Assembly (NCBI GenBank): GCA_023254755.1
Contig: JALRKU010000217.1
Location: 1-14,946, forward strand
Length of the DNA: 14,946 nt
Direction: 5' to 3'
Origin: Aeromicrobium sp.
Lineage (GTDB): Bacteria; Actinomycetota; Actinomycetes; Propionibacteriales; Nocardioidaceae
Within the stretch, counting starts at the first letter, position 1; each line of letters opens with the position of its first letter. Positions 13,810 through 14,946 of the stretch are shown here, piece by piece. The notes under the pieces are model-generated. The model was not told the origin of the DNA. It made no database searches and worked only from the letters and a program-made list of their open reading frames with translations. The translations under genes and the position numbers were made by a program.

Positions 13810-14946
13810 TCAGGGGGCGATGCCGACGTACTTGGTCTCGAGGTACTCCTCGATCCCCTCGGCGCCGCCCTCGCGGCCGAAGCCGGACGCCTTGACGCCA
13901 CCGAAGGGCGCCGCCGGGTTCGAGACGATGCCCTGGTTGATGCCGACCATGCCGGTCTCGAGGCCCTCGTAGACGCGGATCATGCGGCTCGCGTCCTGGG
14001 TGAACGCGTAGGCCACCAGCCCGAACTCGGTGGAGTTGGCCAGGCGCAGCGCCTCCTCCTCCTCGGTGAAGGTGAAGACCGGAGCGACCGGACCGAAGAT
14101 CTCCTCGGTGGCCAGGTCGGCGTCGGCGCTGACCCCGGCCAGCACGGTCGGCGGGTAGAACGTGTCGTTGTCGGGGGTCGTGCCGCCGGTGAGCACGTCG
14201 GCGCCCTTGGCCACCGCGTCGTCGACCAGCGCCGCGACCTTGTCGCGCTGCGTCCGGTCGATCAGCGGGCCGACCTCGACGCCCTCGTCGGTGCCGCGAC
14301 CGACGGTCATGCCACCCATGCGCTCGGCGAGACGACGACTGAACTCGTCGGCCACCGACTCGTGGACGATGAAGCGGTTCGCGGCCGTGCACGCCTCGCC
14401 GACGTTGCGCATCTTGGCCAGCATCGCGCCGTCGACGGCACGGTCGAGGTCGGCGTCGTCGAACACCAGGAACGGTGCGTTGCCGCCCAGCTCCATCGAC
14501 ACGCGCAGCAGACCCTCGGCGCTCTGCTCGACGAGCCGGCGACCGACCTCGGTGGATCCGGTGAAGGTGAGCTTGCGCAGCCGCGCGTCGCGGATCAGTG
14601 GCTCCATCACCTTGCCGGTGCTGGAGGTGGTGACCACGTTGAGCACGCCGTCCGGCACACCCGCCTCGACCAGCAGGTCCGCCAGCCGCAGCATGGTCAG
14701 CGGGGTCTGCTGGGCCGGCTTGACGACCATGGTGCACCCGGCGGCGATCGCCGGGCCGATCTTGCGAGTGCCCATCGCCAGCGGGAAGTTCCAGGGCGTG
14801 ATCATCAGGCACGGACCCACCGGCTGCTTCAGTGTGAGCAGCCGGGTCGCTCCGTTCGGGCTGATCGAGTAGCGGCCCGAGATGCGCACCGCCTCCTCGG
14901 CGAACCCGCGGAAGAACTCGGCGCCGTAGGCGATCTCGGCCTTGGA
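13810..14946 (-). CDS. gabD: Succinate-semialdehyde dehydrogenase, N-terminus outside window
   Basis: The visible 378 residues are the greater part of an aldehyde dehydrogenase closest in motifs to succinate-semialdehyde dehydrogenases, which oxidise succinic semialdehyde to succinate in GABA and related catabolism. Seen in order: TPWNFPLAM with the conserved Asn, the cofactor Lys in VVKPAQQTP, TFTGSTEVGR, the general base Glu in MELGGNAP, the catalytic Cys in GEACTAANRF, EEIFGPVAP, and the C-terminal PFGGVKASGFGREGG ending in YLETKYVGIAP. The frame is open to the right edge, reading SKAEIAYGAEFF there, so about 80-110 residues are missing. GEACTAANR in place of GQTC is, as I recall it, normal for actinobacterial members. 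NAD versus NADP use and the exact aldehyde cannot be settled from this sequence. It converges with the NYN gene. Confidence 0.88.
   Translation of the reverse strand, partial: SKAEIAYGAEFFRGFAEEAVRISGRYSISPNGATRLLTLKQPVGPCLMITPWNFPLAMGTRKIGPAIAAGCTMVVKPAQQTPLTMLRLADLLVEAGVPDGVLNVVTTSSTGKVMEPLIRDARLRKLTFTGSTEVGRRLVEQSAEGLLRVSMELGGNAPFLVFDDADLDRAVDGAMLAKMRNVGEACTAANRFIVHESVADEFSRRLAERMGGMTVGRGTDEGVEVGPLIDRTQRDKVAALVDDAVAKGADVLTGGTTPDNDTFYPPTVLAGVSADADLATEEIFGPVAPVFTFTEEEEALRLANSTEFGLVAYAFTQDASRMIRVYEGLETGMVGINQGIVSNPAAPFGGVKASGFGREGGAEGIEEYLETKYVGIAP

Overview
The window is GC-rich (roughly 70% by eye), densely packed bacterial DNA with strong GC bias at third codon positions, frequent GTG starts, ATGA start/stop overlaps and several TAnnnT boxes 6-7 bases before a start codon. 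Together with the protein families present this points to an actinobacterium, probably Nocardioidaceae-like (Aeromicrobium/Nocardioides). That placement is inference from style and family content, not a database result. No rRNA, tRNA, CRISPR, IS element or phage gene was seen, and no gene-free stretch exceeds 300 bases.

Left part (1-2568, + strand): a Sir2-family NAD-dependent deacylase whose start is uncertain, a DUF4389 membrane protein that overlaps it by four bases, and a zinc-independent MDR-type NADP oxidoreductase that looks broken by a small frame-shifting deletion.

Serine/one-carbon part (2561-4370, - strand): a PaaI-type hotdog thioesterase followed by an E. coli-type serA (3-phosphoglycerate dehydrogenase with an ACT domain). 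The 127-base gap between them carries what reads as a ZTP (pfl) riboswitch aptamer, a hairpin next to the Shine-Dalgarno sequence, and a promoter whose -10 box overlaps the thioesterase stop codon. This is the best regulatory discovery in the window: serine synthesis, the main source of one-carbon units, apparently under control of the folate-stress alarmone ZTP/ZMP.

Copper part (4391-7684, + strand): a complete, tightly coupled copper-resistance operon: DUF305 lipoprotein, csoR, copZ, copA. Its promoter has a near-perfect CsoR-type G-tract operator filling the -35/-10 spacer, and the -10 box lies six bases before the first ATG, so the mRNA is probably leaderless.

Right part: on the - strand, a DUF445 membrane protein and an Abi-alpha (DUF4393) protein four bases apart (9927 to 7704). 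A 153-base divergent promoter region with a 25-base inverted repeat separates them from a + strand NmrA-like oxidoreductase. Then come a small YbaY/YscW-like protein coupled to an ABC half-transporter, and an NYN/PIN-like putative ribonuclease. The window ends inside a - strand succinate-semialdehyde dehydrogenase that runs off the right edge.

Most of the window is ordinary chromosomal core and accessory content. The value lies in the regulatory architecture (riboswitch, operator-in-spacer, leaderless starts), one decaying gene, and two poorly understood pairs (DUF445/Abi-alpha and YbaY-like/ABC).
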